NCBI RefSeq assembly: GCF_001056295.1 | Contig: NZ_JVMD01000020.1 | Coordinates: 62,001 to 126,000, forward strand | Direction: 5' to 3' | From: Corynebacterium halotolerans | Lineage (GTDB): Bacteria; Actinomycetota; Actinomycetes; Mycobacteriales; Mycobacteriaceae | Length of the DNA stretch: 64,000 nucleotides | Shown here: positions 37,319 to 45,695 of the stretch, piece by piece | Layout: each line of letters starts with the position of its first letter | How positions within the stretch are numbered: position 1 is the first letter of the stretch | Made by a program: the position numbers and the translations under genes | Notes under the pieces: generated by a model | What the model was told of the DNA's origin: nothing | Databases searched by the model: none | Seen by the model: only the letters and a program-made list of their open reading frames with translations

Positions 37319-38705
37319 GACGACGAACAACAAGCTCGCGTATTCGCTCACCCCCTACATCGGAGCGCTTCTGGAGGCGTGGCACGAGCTGCGCATCAAC
37401 CGCAACCGCATCATGCTGTCGCTGGTCAGCGTGGCCGCCGCCGTGTGGGCGATGTCTACGGTGATCGCGCTGGGCAACATCCTCACGTCCTCGTCGGAAG
37501 CCTCCAGCGCCCAGTACTCGGGCATCGCCGGCACGGTGACTCTGTCGGCGACGCCGGGCTCCGGCGGGGGCGAAGGCGGCGGCGCCGCCGCGGGCGGACC
37601 GGCCGGCGCGCCCATCCCGGGGATGCCGCCGATGGCAACCTCGCAGGGCTCAACCGGGGAGACGCTGGACGTCGTCAAGCCGGACGGTTCGATCGACGAC
37701 GCGTTCTCCGACGCCGCCCTGAAAACCGTCGGCCAGGTCGGCGCGAACACGTGGACGCGGATGCGGACGCAGACGCTCGACGTGCAGATCCCCTCGCAGC
37801 CGAAGTGCGACCCGGCCACCGACCCGTCGTGCGTGCCGCAACAGACGCCCGAAATGCACGGCGTCGACCCCGGGTGGTTCGACATCCACCGCAAGACCAT
37901 CATCGTCGGCCGCGCGCTGCAGCCGGAGGACGGACAGCGGCTGATGAACCCCGTCGTGGTCAACGAGGCCCTGTGGGAGAAGCTCGGCAACCCCGACGTC
38001 GCCTCGCATCCGACGTTCACGGCGCGGGAGACCGGCCGCGCGCAGTTCACGGTCGTCGGCGTGATGAAGGGCATCGGCTCGTGGGACTCCCCGCTGGCCG
38101 TCACCCACTACGACACGCTGATGCACGCGCGGCACACCTCCGTCGGTTCGCCGAAGCTGCTGGTCGCAGCCCCGCCGGAGGAGGCGAAGGAGGCGCAGCG
38201 CACCCTGTCCGACATGCTGCGCGGCCACCTCGGCGGCGGCTGGCAGGTCACCGGATCGACCGCGGACCGCAACGTCGAGCAGACCGAGCAGATGAACTCG
38301 ATGATCACGAAGGTGCTGGGCATCATCGGCGGCATCGTCATCGCCCTGGGCGCGCTGGGCCTGCTGACGGTGTCGATCGTCACCATCGGCCACCGCGTCC
38401 GCGAGATCGGCATCCGCCGCGCGATGGGCGCGTCGGCGGCGCGGATCTTCATCTCCGTCTTCCTCGAATCGATCGTGGCGACGACGGTGGCGGGCGTGGT
38501 CGGCGTGATCCTGTCGATCATCACCGTCAAGCAGCTGCCCATCGCAGACATGCTCGAGATGCCGATGGACCTGGGCAGCGTGCCGTACCCCCTGACCGCG
38601 GCGTTCATGGGCGTGGCCATCGCATCGCTGGTGGGCGCGATGGCGGGCGTCATCCCGGCGACGATCGCCGTGCGCGTCAAGCCGATCGACGCGATCAGGT
38701 TCTAG
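37311..38705 (+). CDS. MacB-type ABC transporter permease (FtsX-like)
   Basis: A 464-residue permease. One N-terminal helix (ISLVSVAAAVWAMSTVIALGN region) is followed by a large extracytoplasmic MacB_PCD domain (residues ~60-320). A C-terminal FtsX three-helix unit follows (VLGIIGGIVIALGALGLLTVSIVTIGHRVREIGIRRAMGAS). REIGIRRAMGAS is the coupling-helix signature. Such systems do not pump across the membrane but move substrates outward or transmit force. The periplasmic domain has a Gly/Ala-rich loop (GGGEGGGAAAGG). The substrate is unknown. Confidence 0.92.
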   Translation: MNKTTNNKLAYSLTPYIGALLEAWHELRINRNRIMLSLVSVAAAVWAMSTVIALGNILTSSSEASSAQYSGIAGTVTLSATPGSGGGEGGGAAAGGPAGAPIPGMPPMATSQGSTGETLDVVKPDGSIDDAFSDAALKTVGQVGANTWTRMRTQTLDVQIPSQPKCDPATDPSCVPQQTPEMHGVDPGWFDIHRKTIIVGRALQPEDGQRLMNPVVVNEALWEKLGNPDVASHPTFTARETGRAQFTVVGVMKGIGSWDSPLAVTHYDTLMHARHTSVGSPKLLVAAPPEEAKEAQRTLSDMLRGHLGGGWQVTGSTADRNVEQTEQMNSMITKVLGIIGGIVIALGALGLLTVSIVTIGHRVREIGIRRAMGASAARIFISVFLESIVATTVAGVVGVILSIITVKQLPIADMLEMPMDLGSVPYPLTAAFMGVAIASLVGAMAGVIPATIAVRVKPIDAIRF

Positions 38706-38746
38706 GGGAGGTTCCGGCCCTCCCCGCCCCCTCCCGCTTTACGACG

Positions 38747-38783
38747 AATCGGCCCGCACCCCATCAAGGGTGCGGGCCGATTC
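38747..38783. terminator. Bidirectional terminator between the ABC permease and deaD
   Basis: Perfect 16-bp arms (38747-38762, 38768-38783; GGCCCGCACCC core) around ATCAA. It lies between convergent genes and directly abuts a GCTTTACGACG copy (38737-38747). The core is shared with the hairpin at 35147-35178. Confidence 0.75.
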
Positions 38784-38790
38784 TCATTCG

Positions 38791-41529
38791 CTAGTCCCAG
38801 CTGCCGCGGCCGCCACGGCCACCGCGGTCATCGCGGTTGCCCCGGTAGCCGCCGCGCCCGCCTCGGTCGTCGCGGCCGGCGTGGAAACCACCGCGACCGC
38901 CGCGTCCCCCGCGGCCGCCGCGATCATCGTCGTGGCCGCCGCGGTAACCGCCCCGGCCACCACGGCCGCCGCGGTCATCGTCGTCACGGCCACCTCGGCC
39001 GCCGCGGAAACCACCGCGACCGCCACGGTCCCCGCGGTCGCCCCGGCCACCGCGGTAACCGCCGCGATCGCCGCCGCGCCCGCCACGTCCACCGCGGTCA
39101 TCGCGATCGTCGTAGGCGTGCGACCCGTCGTCGACGTTGGTGCCGTCGTCGGGCGTGATGTGGATCAGCTGGCCCGAAATCCGGGTGTCGCGGAGGTTGT
39201 CGAACACCTGCTGCGGCATGTTCGCCGGCAGCTCGACCAGGGTGTGGTCGCCGCGGATGTCGATGTGCCCGAAGTCCTTCGACGTCAGGCCGCCCTCGTT
39301 GGCGATGGCGCCGACGATCGCGCCCGGCCGCACATGCTGGCGGCGGCCGACGCTGATGCGGAACTTCGACATGCCCTCGCGGGTGAACTCGGCGCGCTCC
39401 GCCCGGCGGGCGGCGTGCTCGCTGCGGCGGTCGCGCTGGCCGCGGCCACCGCGCTCCTCCTCGAAACGGCCCCGGCCCTCGCGGCCGCGGTCGTCGCGCT
39501 TGCGGCGGGGCTGCTCCTTCATCAGGAACTCGCCGTTCTGCGACTGCGCGGCCAGGGCGGCGGCGATGTCGACCAGCGGCGTGTCATGCTCCTCGGCGTA
39601 CGACTGGATGAGCTCCCTGAACACGGGCACCTGCTCGTCGGCAAGCGCTTCCGTGATGGCGTCCATGAACTTGGACTTGCGGGAATCGTTGACCTCGTCG
39701 ACGCTCGGCAGCTGCATCTCGTGGAGCGACGACTTGGTCGCCCGCTCGATGGAACGCAGCAGCCGGCCCTCGCGCGGCGTGACGAACAGCAGCGCCTCGC
39801 CCGAACGGCCCGCGCGGCCGGTGCGGCCGATGCGGTGGACGTAGGACTCCGTGTCGTGCGGGATGTCGAAGTTGACCACGTGGCTGATGCGGTCGACGTC
39901 CAGGCCGCGGGCGGCGACGTCGGTGGCCACCAGGATGTCCAGGCGGCCGGACTTCAGCTGGCCGATGGTGCGCTCGCGCTGGTTCTGCGCGATGTCGCCG
40001 TTGATCGCGGCGGCGGTGAAGCCGCGGGCGCGGAGCTTCTCGGCGAGCTCCTCCGTCTCGTGCTTGGTGCGCACGAACACGATCATCGCCTCGAACTCCT
40101 CGACCTCCAGCACGCGGGTGAGGGCGTCGAGCTTGTTGCGGTGCGCGGTCATCAGGAAACGCTGGCGGATGTTGTCCGCCGTGCGGGTCTGCGACTTGAC
40201 GGTGATCTCGCGCGGATCGTCCAGGTACTGCTTGGACAGGCGGCGGATGGCGGCCGGCATGGTCGCCGAGAACAGCGCGACCTGCTTGTCCTCCGGGGTG
40301 TCGGCGAGGATGCGCTCGACGTCCTCCTGGAAGCCCATGTTCAGCATCTCGTCGGCTTCGTCGAGGACCAGGAAGCGCAGGCCGGAGATGTCCAGCGAGC
40401 CCTTTTCCAGGTGGTCGATGACGCGGCCGGGGGTGCCCACGATGATCTGCGCTCCGCGGCGCAGGCCGGACAGCTGGATGCCGTAGGACTGGCCGCCGTA
40501 GATCGGCAGCACGGAGATGCCGCCGAGGTGGTCGGCGAACGACTGGAAGGAGTCGGCGACCTGCAGCGCGAGCTCGCGGGTCGGCGCGAGCACCAGGGCC
40601 TGCGGGGCGCGGACGGAGCGGTCGATGCGGGCGAGGATCGGCAGCGCGAACGCGGCGGTCTTGCCGGTGCCGGTCTGCGCCAGGCCGACGACGTCGCGGT
40701 CGGCCATCAGCGTCGGGATGGTCGCGGCCTGGATCGGCGACGGCGTTTCGAAGCCGACCTTCGCCACCGCGCGGACGACCTCGTCGGGCAGGTCGAGCTC
40801 GTCGAAGCCCGGGCCTTCGGGGCGGTCGTCGTCGTTCTTGGCGGACTTGGTGTCGGTCTTGTCGCCGTTCTTGGTTTCGGCCTTATCGTCGGCCGTTTCG
40901 CCCTGCTCGGCGGACTTGGCGTCGGCGGGCTCGTCGTCAAGCTTTTCGGCCTGCTTTGCGACGCCCTCGTCCCCGCTCTTCTTCGCCTCTTCGACTTCGG
41001 CGTTGGCCTCGAAGGGCGCTTCGTCGGCGTTGGAGACCTCGTCCCCGTCGACCTTCACGGCCGCGATTTCGGACTGCTGCTCGGCGGCGGCGTTTTCGGT
41101 GTTATCGGCGGTGCTCTGCTCGGCGGTGTTCTGCTCGGCGTTGTTCTCGATTCGGTCCGCTCCCAGCTCTTCGCGGATCACGTCGTTGTTGTCGTTATTG
41201 CCCATGTAGTTACCCATCTCATCGCCCGTCGGGGCGTCTTCCCGGCCCCGCGGGGCCTCGTGTGCGGCCCGTGTGGCCGTCTCGTCCGCGGTCTCGTGTG
41301 CCGCGTGCTCTGCATGTGAATTGTCGTCGTGGGCCGTTGTGGCCCGCCCATCTTCAGTGTCCGCGGTGGTGCTCTTTTCCCTGCTGACCTGCGCAGCATC
41401 AACCCCCGACGCGTTGATTACGTCGTCGAGGGTGAGGGGTGCGCCGTCGTGCGAGCTATCCGTGGATACCGATTCGTCATAGTTCTCCGGCGTTTTCGCG
41501 TCGCCGGCACCGTCATCGGTTGTGCTCAT
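38791..41529 (-). CDS. DEAD-box ATP-dependent RNA helicase with acidic N-terminus and RGG tail
   Basis: A 912-residue DeaD/CsdA-type RNA helicase. The first ~250 residues are low-complexity and acidic (repeated Glu/Asp/Ala/Lys), unusual in length for bacterial DEAD-box proteins. The motor follows with AQTGTGKTAAFALP, PTRELALQ, FLVLDEADEML (DEAD about residues 385-390), SATMP and HRIGRTGRAGR. A DbpA/DeaD-like RNA-binding domain comes next (FRISVGRRQHVRPGAIVGAI). It ends in ~120 residues of RGG/RGD repeats that should bind RNA. It probably unwinds structured RNA in ribosome assembly or cold adaptation. Start ATG 41529; a TAAGGT -10-like element lies ten bases upstream. Confidence 0.93.
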   Translation of the reverse strand: MSTTDDGAGDAKTPENYDESVSTDSSHDGAPLTLDDVINASGVDAAQVSREKSTTADTEDGRATTAHDDNSHAEHAAHETADETATRAAHEAPRGREDAPTGDEMGNYMGNNDNNDVIREELGADRIENNAEQNTAEQSTADNTENAAAEQQSEIAAVKVDGDEVSNADEAPFEANAEVEEAKKSGDEGVAKQAEKLDDEPADAKSAEQGETADDKAETKNGDKTDTKSAKNDDDRPEGPGFDELDLPDEVVRAVAKVGFETPSPIQAATIPTLMADRDVVGLAQTGTGKTAAFALPILARIDRSVRAPQALVLAPTRELALQVADSFQSFADHLGGISVLPIYGGQSYGIQLSGLRRGAQIIVGTPGRVIDHLEKGSLDISGLRFLVLDEADEMLNMGFQEDVERILADTPEDKQVALFSATMPAAIRRLSKQYLDDPREITVKSQTRTADNIRQRFLMTAHRNKLDALTRVLEVEEFEAMIVFVRTKHETEELAEKLRARGFTAAAINGDIAQNQRERTIGQLKSGRLDILVATDVAARGLDVDRISHVVNFDIPHDTESYVHRIGRTGRAGRSGEALLFVTPREGRLLRSIERATKSSLHEMQLPSVDEVNDSRKSKFMDAITEALADEQVPVFRELIQSYAEEHDTPLVDIAAALAAQSQNGEFLMKEQPRRKRDDRGREGRGRFEEERGGRGQRDRRSEHAARRAERAEFTREGMSKFRISVGRRQHVRPGAIVGAIANEGGLTSKDFGHIDIRGDHTLVELPANMPQQVFDNLRDTRISGQLIHITPDDGTNVDDGSHAYDDRDDRGGRGGRGGDRGGYRGGRGDRGDRGGRGGFRGGRGGRDDDDRGGRGGRGGYRGGHDDDRGGRGGRGGRGGFHAGRDDRGGRGGYRGNRDDRGGRGGRGSWD

Positions 41530-42512
41530 TGCTCGGGCCACCTTACCCGTTCTACATGCCAAAACGCGATTAACTGGGGTCAACGGTGGCGGAGGTCACT
41601 CTAATCACGTACCCATCGCCGCCCCCGCGCGCCGCCGGCGGGCGCTCCCCCGGTGCCCGCGGCCCGTTCTTCCCGGCGCTCTCCCCGGCCTCTACGTCGA
41701 CCCACTCCCCGGCATCCACGCCGGCCCCGTTTCCGGCTTCCGCGCCACCCAATCCTCGGCTTCCGCGCCAGCCTCTCCTTGGTGCCCCGCCGCTCCCCAC
41801 TTTCCGGCAGCTCAGCTCCAGCGTCGGCGTTCTCCGACCACCGGGACGAAGGCGTCGTGTCATTCGATCGACGCTCCGCGCCGGCGACCACCAAAGGACC
41901 AGGTGGTCGCAAGTGCTACTCGGGAGCGTTGATCAAACGACATTTCGCCCCGCGAAAACCTTCGTTTCGCCGCACGGTTCGGCAGCGGCTGCGCCGGCCA
42001 CGAAGGAACGATGAGCCCGAACTACGCAGGAGCGTTGGGCCAGAACCACTGGGTGGGGGCGACGACGGAGGACCGACCGGGCCGCTGGCACCCGGAAAAT
42101 GGCCGGGGCGATGCCGGAAGAAGACCACTTCGCCGGCATCGGGGCAATGGCGGGCGGCGGGCCTCCGGCCACCAGGACACGGCCTTCGTGTCATTCGATC
42201 GACGCTCCTCACCGGCGCTCTCTAAAACACCAGGTGGTCACAAGTGCTACTCGGGAGCGTCGATCAAACGACATTTCGCCGCGAGGGAAGGCAGCGGAAC
42301 CGCCGCCCGCGAAAGATCGACGTCCCGAACCACGGGGCGGGGAGGCGAGGACGATGGGCAGGAACCACCAGGTGGGGGCGGTGACGTAGGAAGACCACGT
42401 CGCCGGCACCCGGACGATGTCGGGCGGCGGGTCTCCGGCCACCAGGACACGGCCTTCGTGTCATTGGATCGACGGACGAATGACCTCGCGCCCGTCGCCC
42501 CCCTCTCGCGTA
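41530..42512. other. Nearly 1 kb of non-coding DNA with tandem structured repeats
   Basis: No frame here looks like a real protein: overlapping frames are Arg/Pro-rich and tandemly duplicated. The left part (41600-41820) has short direct repeats such as CGGCTTCCGCGCCA (twice, about 22 bases apart). The right part is the 2.1-copy repeat described at 41856-42478. Confidence 0.7.
41856..42478. repeat. Large direct repeat with internal inverted repeats, two full copies plus a fragment
   Basis: Each unit begins with GTGTCATTCGATCGACGCTC at 41856, 42188 and (diverged, truncated) 42458. In the first two units a near-complement, GGAGCGTYGATCAAACGACA, follows ~66 bases later (41922-41942, 42254-42274), giving 21-bp stems with 17-18 matches. 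Unit A also has a nested GACCACC/GGTGGTC hairpin. The rest of each unit is similar too (AAGAAGACCAC or GGAAGACCAC, then GGCGGCGGGYCTCCGGCCACC). Spacing is 332 then 270 bases. Confidence 0.8.
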
Positions 42513-43754
42513 CTACTCCCCCGCGGGCTTCACCTTCGTCGGCACGCTCGCCAGCGTCTCGCGCCCGCCGAGCCACGCGACGAACGCAATCGCGGTGATC
42601 ACTCCGCACGCGATGAACCCCGCCCGGTACCCGGCGAGGTCGACGATCAGGCCCACGACCAGCGGGCCGGAAATCGCGCCGAAGTCCATGGCCATCTGGA
42701 AATTCGCCAGGACCTTGCCGCCCTGCCGGTCGGACCCGATGACGTCGGCAAGCACGGCCTGTTGCACCGGATTGATCATGCCGGCGCCGAAACCGGCGGC
42801 GGCGGACACGGCGAGGAGGGTGACGTCGCCGTGCATGAAGCCGACCAACCCCGTGAACAGGCCATTCACGGCCAGCCCGGTGAACAGCAGCGGGCGCCGG
42901 CCGATGCGGTCGGACAGCGATCCGGAGAATTGCAGCGCGATGACGTTGCCCACGGCGAACGCGGTCAGCGCCAGCCCGGCGACGGCGGCGCCGTGCTCGA
43001 AGGTGGCGGCGGCGTACAGCGGCACGATGGCCACGCGCACGCCGAAGTTGGACCAGCCGTTGGCGAAGCCGGACACCAGCGCTGCGCGGTAGGCGGAGTC
43101 GCGCCAGGCGTCGCGGAAGCGCATGACGGGCGTGGTGCGCTTGGGCACCTTCTGCCGCAGCGCCTCGGGATTGAGGCGCACGGCGACGATGAGCGTGGCC
43201 ACGACCAGGGCGAATCCGTAGATGAAGAACGGCGTCCGCATGCCCCACGCGGCCATGGCGGCGCCGAGCAGCGGGCCGAACACGTTGCCCAGCAGGAACG
43301 CGGAGCCGTACGCGGAGGAGCATTTGCCGCGGATGTTCGGCGGCGCCATGCGCACGATCAGGCCCATGGCGGAGACGGTGAACATGGTGGAGCCGATGCC
43401 GCCCATCGCGCGGAACGCCAGCAGCGACCAGTAGTCCCAGGCGACGGCGACGAGCAGGGTGGAGATGGCGACGATGCTCAGACCGGTGAGATAGGTGCGG
43501 CGGTAGCCGACCTTGTCCACGAGCCGCCCGGACGTCGGCGCGAAGATCAGGCGGAAGATGGAGAACGAGCTGACCACGAAACTCGCCGCGAAGACGGAGA
43601 CGTCGAAGCTGCGGGCGTACTGGGGCAGCACGGGCGCGATGAGGCCGAAGCCGAGCGCGATGATGAATGCCGCGCTGACCAGCACCCAGATCTCATGAGG
43701 GATCGGCGTTTTCGCCGGGTGCGTGGCAGCGGGGCGGCCACGATTTTGTTGCAT
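42513..43754 (-). CDS. MFS transporter
   Basis: A 413-residue major-facilitator protein with 12 predicted helices. The loop 2-3 motif is GRLVDKVGYRRTYLTGL (G-x-L-x-D-x-x-G-R/K-like), with a related SGSLSDRIGRRPLLFTGL between helices 8 and 9. The FGLIAPVLPQYARSF N-terminus and drug-exporter-like layout suggest efflux, but the substrate cannot be told. ATG 43754 has minus-strand TATGGT six bases upstream, so it is probably leaderless. It stands alone, with the long repeat tract downstream. Confidence 0.88.
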   Translation of the reverse strand: MQQNRGRPAATHPAKTPIPHEIWVLVSAAFIIALGFGLIAPVLPQYARSFDVSVFAASFVVSSFSIFRLIFAPTSGRLVDKVGYRRTYLTGLSIVAISTLLVAVAWDYWSLLAFRAMGGIGSTMFTVSAMGLIVRMAPPNIRGKCSSAYGSAFLLGNVFGPLLGAAMAAWGMRTPFFIYGFALVVATLIVAVRLNPEALRQKVPKRTTPVMRFRDAWRDSAYRAALVSGFANGWSNFGVRVAIVPLYAAATFEHGAAVAGLALTAFAVGNVIALQFSGSLSDRIGRRPLLFTGLAVNGLFTGLVGFMHGDVTLLAVSAAAGFGAGMINPVQQAVLADVIGSDRQGGKVLANFQMAMDFGAISGPLVVGLIVDLAGYRAGFIACGVITAIAFVAWLGGRETLASVPTKVKPAGE

Positions 43755-43760
43755 GTGTCC

Positions 43761-43766
43761 ACCATA
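43761..43766 (-). promoter_or_regulatory. -10 element TATGGT of leaderless MFS gene
   Basis: Minus-strand TATGGT, six bases, then the ATG at 43754. Confidence 0.5.
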
Positions 43767-43987
43767 GACCCGGGGTCAAAACGCCCGGATTTTGCTTTGC
43801 GACGCCCGCGGCCTCCCCTTTTCGGCCGTTTCGGCGGGGCGCCGGGGCCGGGCATCGCGCGGGGCAAAGCGCGACCATGGCGCGGGCATGTCGGGCGACG
43901 CGGGCATGTCGGAAAACGTGGGTCGAGACGCGGCGCAAGCACGACCCGAATCGAGGTGATCCACGCCACACTCCCGCGCGATTAAGT

Positions 43988-43993
43988 TAGCGT
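43988..43993 (+). promoter_or_regulatory. -10 element TAGCGT of leaderless dipeptidase gene
   Basis: TAGCGT, seven bases, then ATG at 44001. The GTG at 43992 overlaps this element, so it is unlikely to be the start. Confidence 0.55.
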
Positions 43994-44000
43994 GGCAAAC

Positions 44001-45206
44001 ATGAATGCGCGACGAGGGCAGCGACGGGACCGAGGCGGCCGCGGGCTGAAGATCGGGGGCGCGCTGCTGGCGGTGCTGGTCGTCGGGGTGGCGGTGGTGC
44101 TCGCGGTGGCTCCCGGCGTCGTCGAAAAGCAGCGCAATCCCGTCGCCGACGTGGACCTGAAGCAGCCGACGTCCGAGGCCCTGGACCTGCACGGGCGGTT
44201 GACCATCGCCGACATGCATTCGGATGCGCTGTTGTGGAAGCGGTCGATTCTGGAGCGCGCCGACCGCGGGCACGTGGATCTGCCGCGGTTGCGGGAGGGC
44301 AATGTGGCGCTGCAGGTGTTCGCGTCGGTGACCAAGTCGCCGCGGGGGCAGAATCTGGACGGCAACACGGATGAGACGGACAACATCACTCCCCTGTCGG
44401 TGGTGCAGATGCAGCCGCCACGGACGTGGACGTCGCCGTTCGAGCGGTCGATGTACCACGCGGAGAAGCTCGATCGGGCGGTCGAGGGGTCGGAGGGGCG
44501 GCTGCGGTGGATCCGGACGAAGGGTGATTTGCGGGCGTTGCTGGCGGATCGGGAGGCCGGCGGCGATGCGGTCGGCGCGCTGTATTCGCTGGAGGGGCTG
44601 CACAACCTGGAGGGCGATGGCGCGAATCTGCGGCGGCTGTTCGACGCGGGGGCGCGGATGGCGGGGTTCACGCATTTCTTCGACAACGAGGTCGCCGGGT
44701 CCATGCACGGCGTCCAGCGCGGGGGCCTGACGGATCTGGGGCGCGAGATGTTCGCGCAGATGCAGGAAATGGGCATGGTCGTGGACTTGGCGCATGCGAG
44801 TCCTGCGGCGATGGAGGAGATGATTGCGCTTGCCGACGGGCCGGTCGTCTATTCGCATGGCGGCGTGCGCGCCACCTGCGACGTGAACCGGAATCTGAGC
44901 GATGAGCAGATCCGCGGCATCGCCGGCACCGGTGGCGTGATCGGCGTTGGTTACTGGGAGGATGCCGTGTGCGGCCTGGGGACGGGGCCGGTGGTCGATG
45001 CGATCGACCACGTGGTGAAGGTCGCCGGCATCGACGCCGCGGCGCTGGGGTCGGACTTCGACGGGTCGGTGGAGGTGCCGTGGGATGCGTCGCAGTTGGC
45101 GGTGATCACCCAGGAGCTGGTGGACCGCGGGTACTCGGAGGAGGACATCGCGAAGATCATGGGCGGCAACACCCTCCGCGTGCTGGGCGAGGTGCTGCCG
45201 GAGTAG
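44001..45206 (+). CDS. Membrane dipeptidase (peptidase family M19)
   Basis: A 401-residue renal-dipeptidase-like zinc enzyme. An N-terminal anchor (IGGALLAVLVVGVAVVLAVAPGVV) places it outside the membrane. Zinc and active-site motifs include IADMHSDALL (HxD), YSLEGLHNLEGD, VDLAHASPAAM, VVYSHGGVRA and LGSDFDG. These enzymes hydrolyse dipeptides, including D-amino-acid ones. Start chosen from the leaderless -10. It lies just before the low-GC helicase island but shares the high GC of the chromosome. Confidence 0.9.
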   Translation: MNARRGQRRDRGGRGLKIGGALLAVLVVGVAVVLAVAPGVVEKQRNPVADVDLKQPTSEALDLHGRLTIADMHSDALLWKRSILERADRGHVDLPRLREGNVALQVFASVTKSPRGQNLDGNTDETDNITPLSVVQMQPPRTWTSPFERSMYHAEKLDRAVEGSEGRLRWIRTKGDLRALLADREAGGDAVGALYSLEGLHNLEGDGANLRRLFDAGARMAGFTHFFDNEVAGSMHGVQRGGLTDLGREMFAQMQEMGMVVDLAHASPAAMEEMIALADGPVVYSHGGVRATCDVNRNLSDEQIRGIAGTGGVIGVGYWEDAVCGLGTGPVVDAIDHVVKVAGIDAAALGSDFDGSVEVPWDASQLAVITQELVDRGYSEEDIAKIMGGNTLRVLGEVLPE

Positions 45207-45282
45207 GGGTGGGAGGCCTGTGAGGCCGGGCCCCGGTAGGTTGAGTTGAGAGAACCGTTCGAGAAATACACCAGGAGCCACT

Positions 45283-45678
45283 GTGGGGAAACGCATTAGC
45301 GTGACCGGAGCCGTCTTCATCCGCGATAACAAGATCCTCGCCGCTCAACGCGGGGCCGAGAAAAGCCTCGGTGGCTACTGGGAATTTCCCGGCGGCAAGA
45401 TCGAGCCGGGTGAGACTGCGAAGGAGTCGCTCGAGCGTGAAATCCGCGAAGAACTCCAGTGCACCGCGATCGTTGGCGATTTCTTGACGACGACCGATTA
45501 CGAGTACTCGTTTGGCACGATTTCCCTGTCCACGTTCCTGTGCGAGCTCGGTGACGAAGAACCTGAGCTAACCGAACACCAGGCCATTCGTTGGGTAGCT
45601 CCCGAAGATTTGAAGTCGCTGAAGTGGGCACCCGCCGATATCCCGGCGGTAGACCTGCTTGTTCAGCGGTTTGGATAA
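45283..45678 (+). CDS. MutT-like Nudix hydrolase
   Basis: A 131-residue Nudix protein with box GGKIEPGETAKESLEREIREELQC (residues ~37-60 in part). All catalytic Glu residues are present; the penultimate Gly of the consensus REUxEExGU is Gln here. Size and WEFPGGKIEPGE resemble MutT/CTP pyrophosphohydrolases that cleave damaged or unusual nucleoside triphosphates. The GTG start has AGGAG five bases upstream. It is 17 bases upstream of the helicase gene and shares its lower GC, so both probably arrived together. Its role may be tied to the helicase, not to general nucleotide cleaning. Confidence 0.88.
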   Translation: MGKRISVTGAVFIRDNKILAAQRGAEKSLGGYWEFPGGKIEPGETAKESLEREIREELQCTAIVGDFLTTTDYEYSFGTISLSTFLCELGDEEPELTEHQAIRWVAPEDLKSLKWAPADIPAVDLLVQRFG

Positions 45679-45695
45679 AGGACCTCTAACCAACG

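Noticed and set aside
38791..39110. A short-period DNA tandem repeat near the deaD 3' end
   Set aside because: It is the coding sequence of the RGG/RGD repeats; the DNA periodicity follows from Arg-Gly-Gly codons.
41856..42478. CRISPR-like or integron array
   Set aside because: Only two to three units, about 300 bases each, with the similarity spread over the unit; no cas or integrase gene nearby.
41570..42480. Several overlapping 80-190-codon frames in the non-coding tract, both strands
   Set aside because: Arg/Pro-rich, duplicated by the DNA repeats in different frames and without ribosome-binding sites or promoters.
45207..45282. Integration-site duplication flanking the helicase operon
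   Set aside because: I compared the left (45207-45282) and right (48660-48737) junctions and found no direct repeat longer than a few bases.
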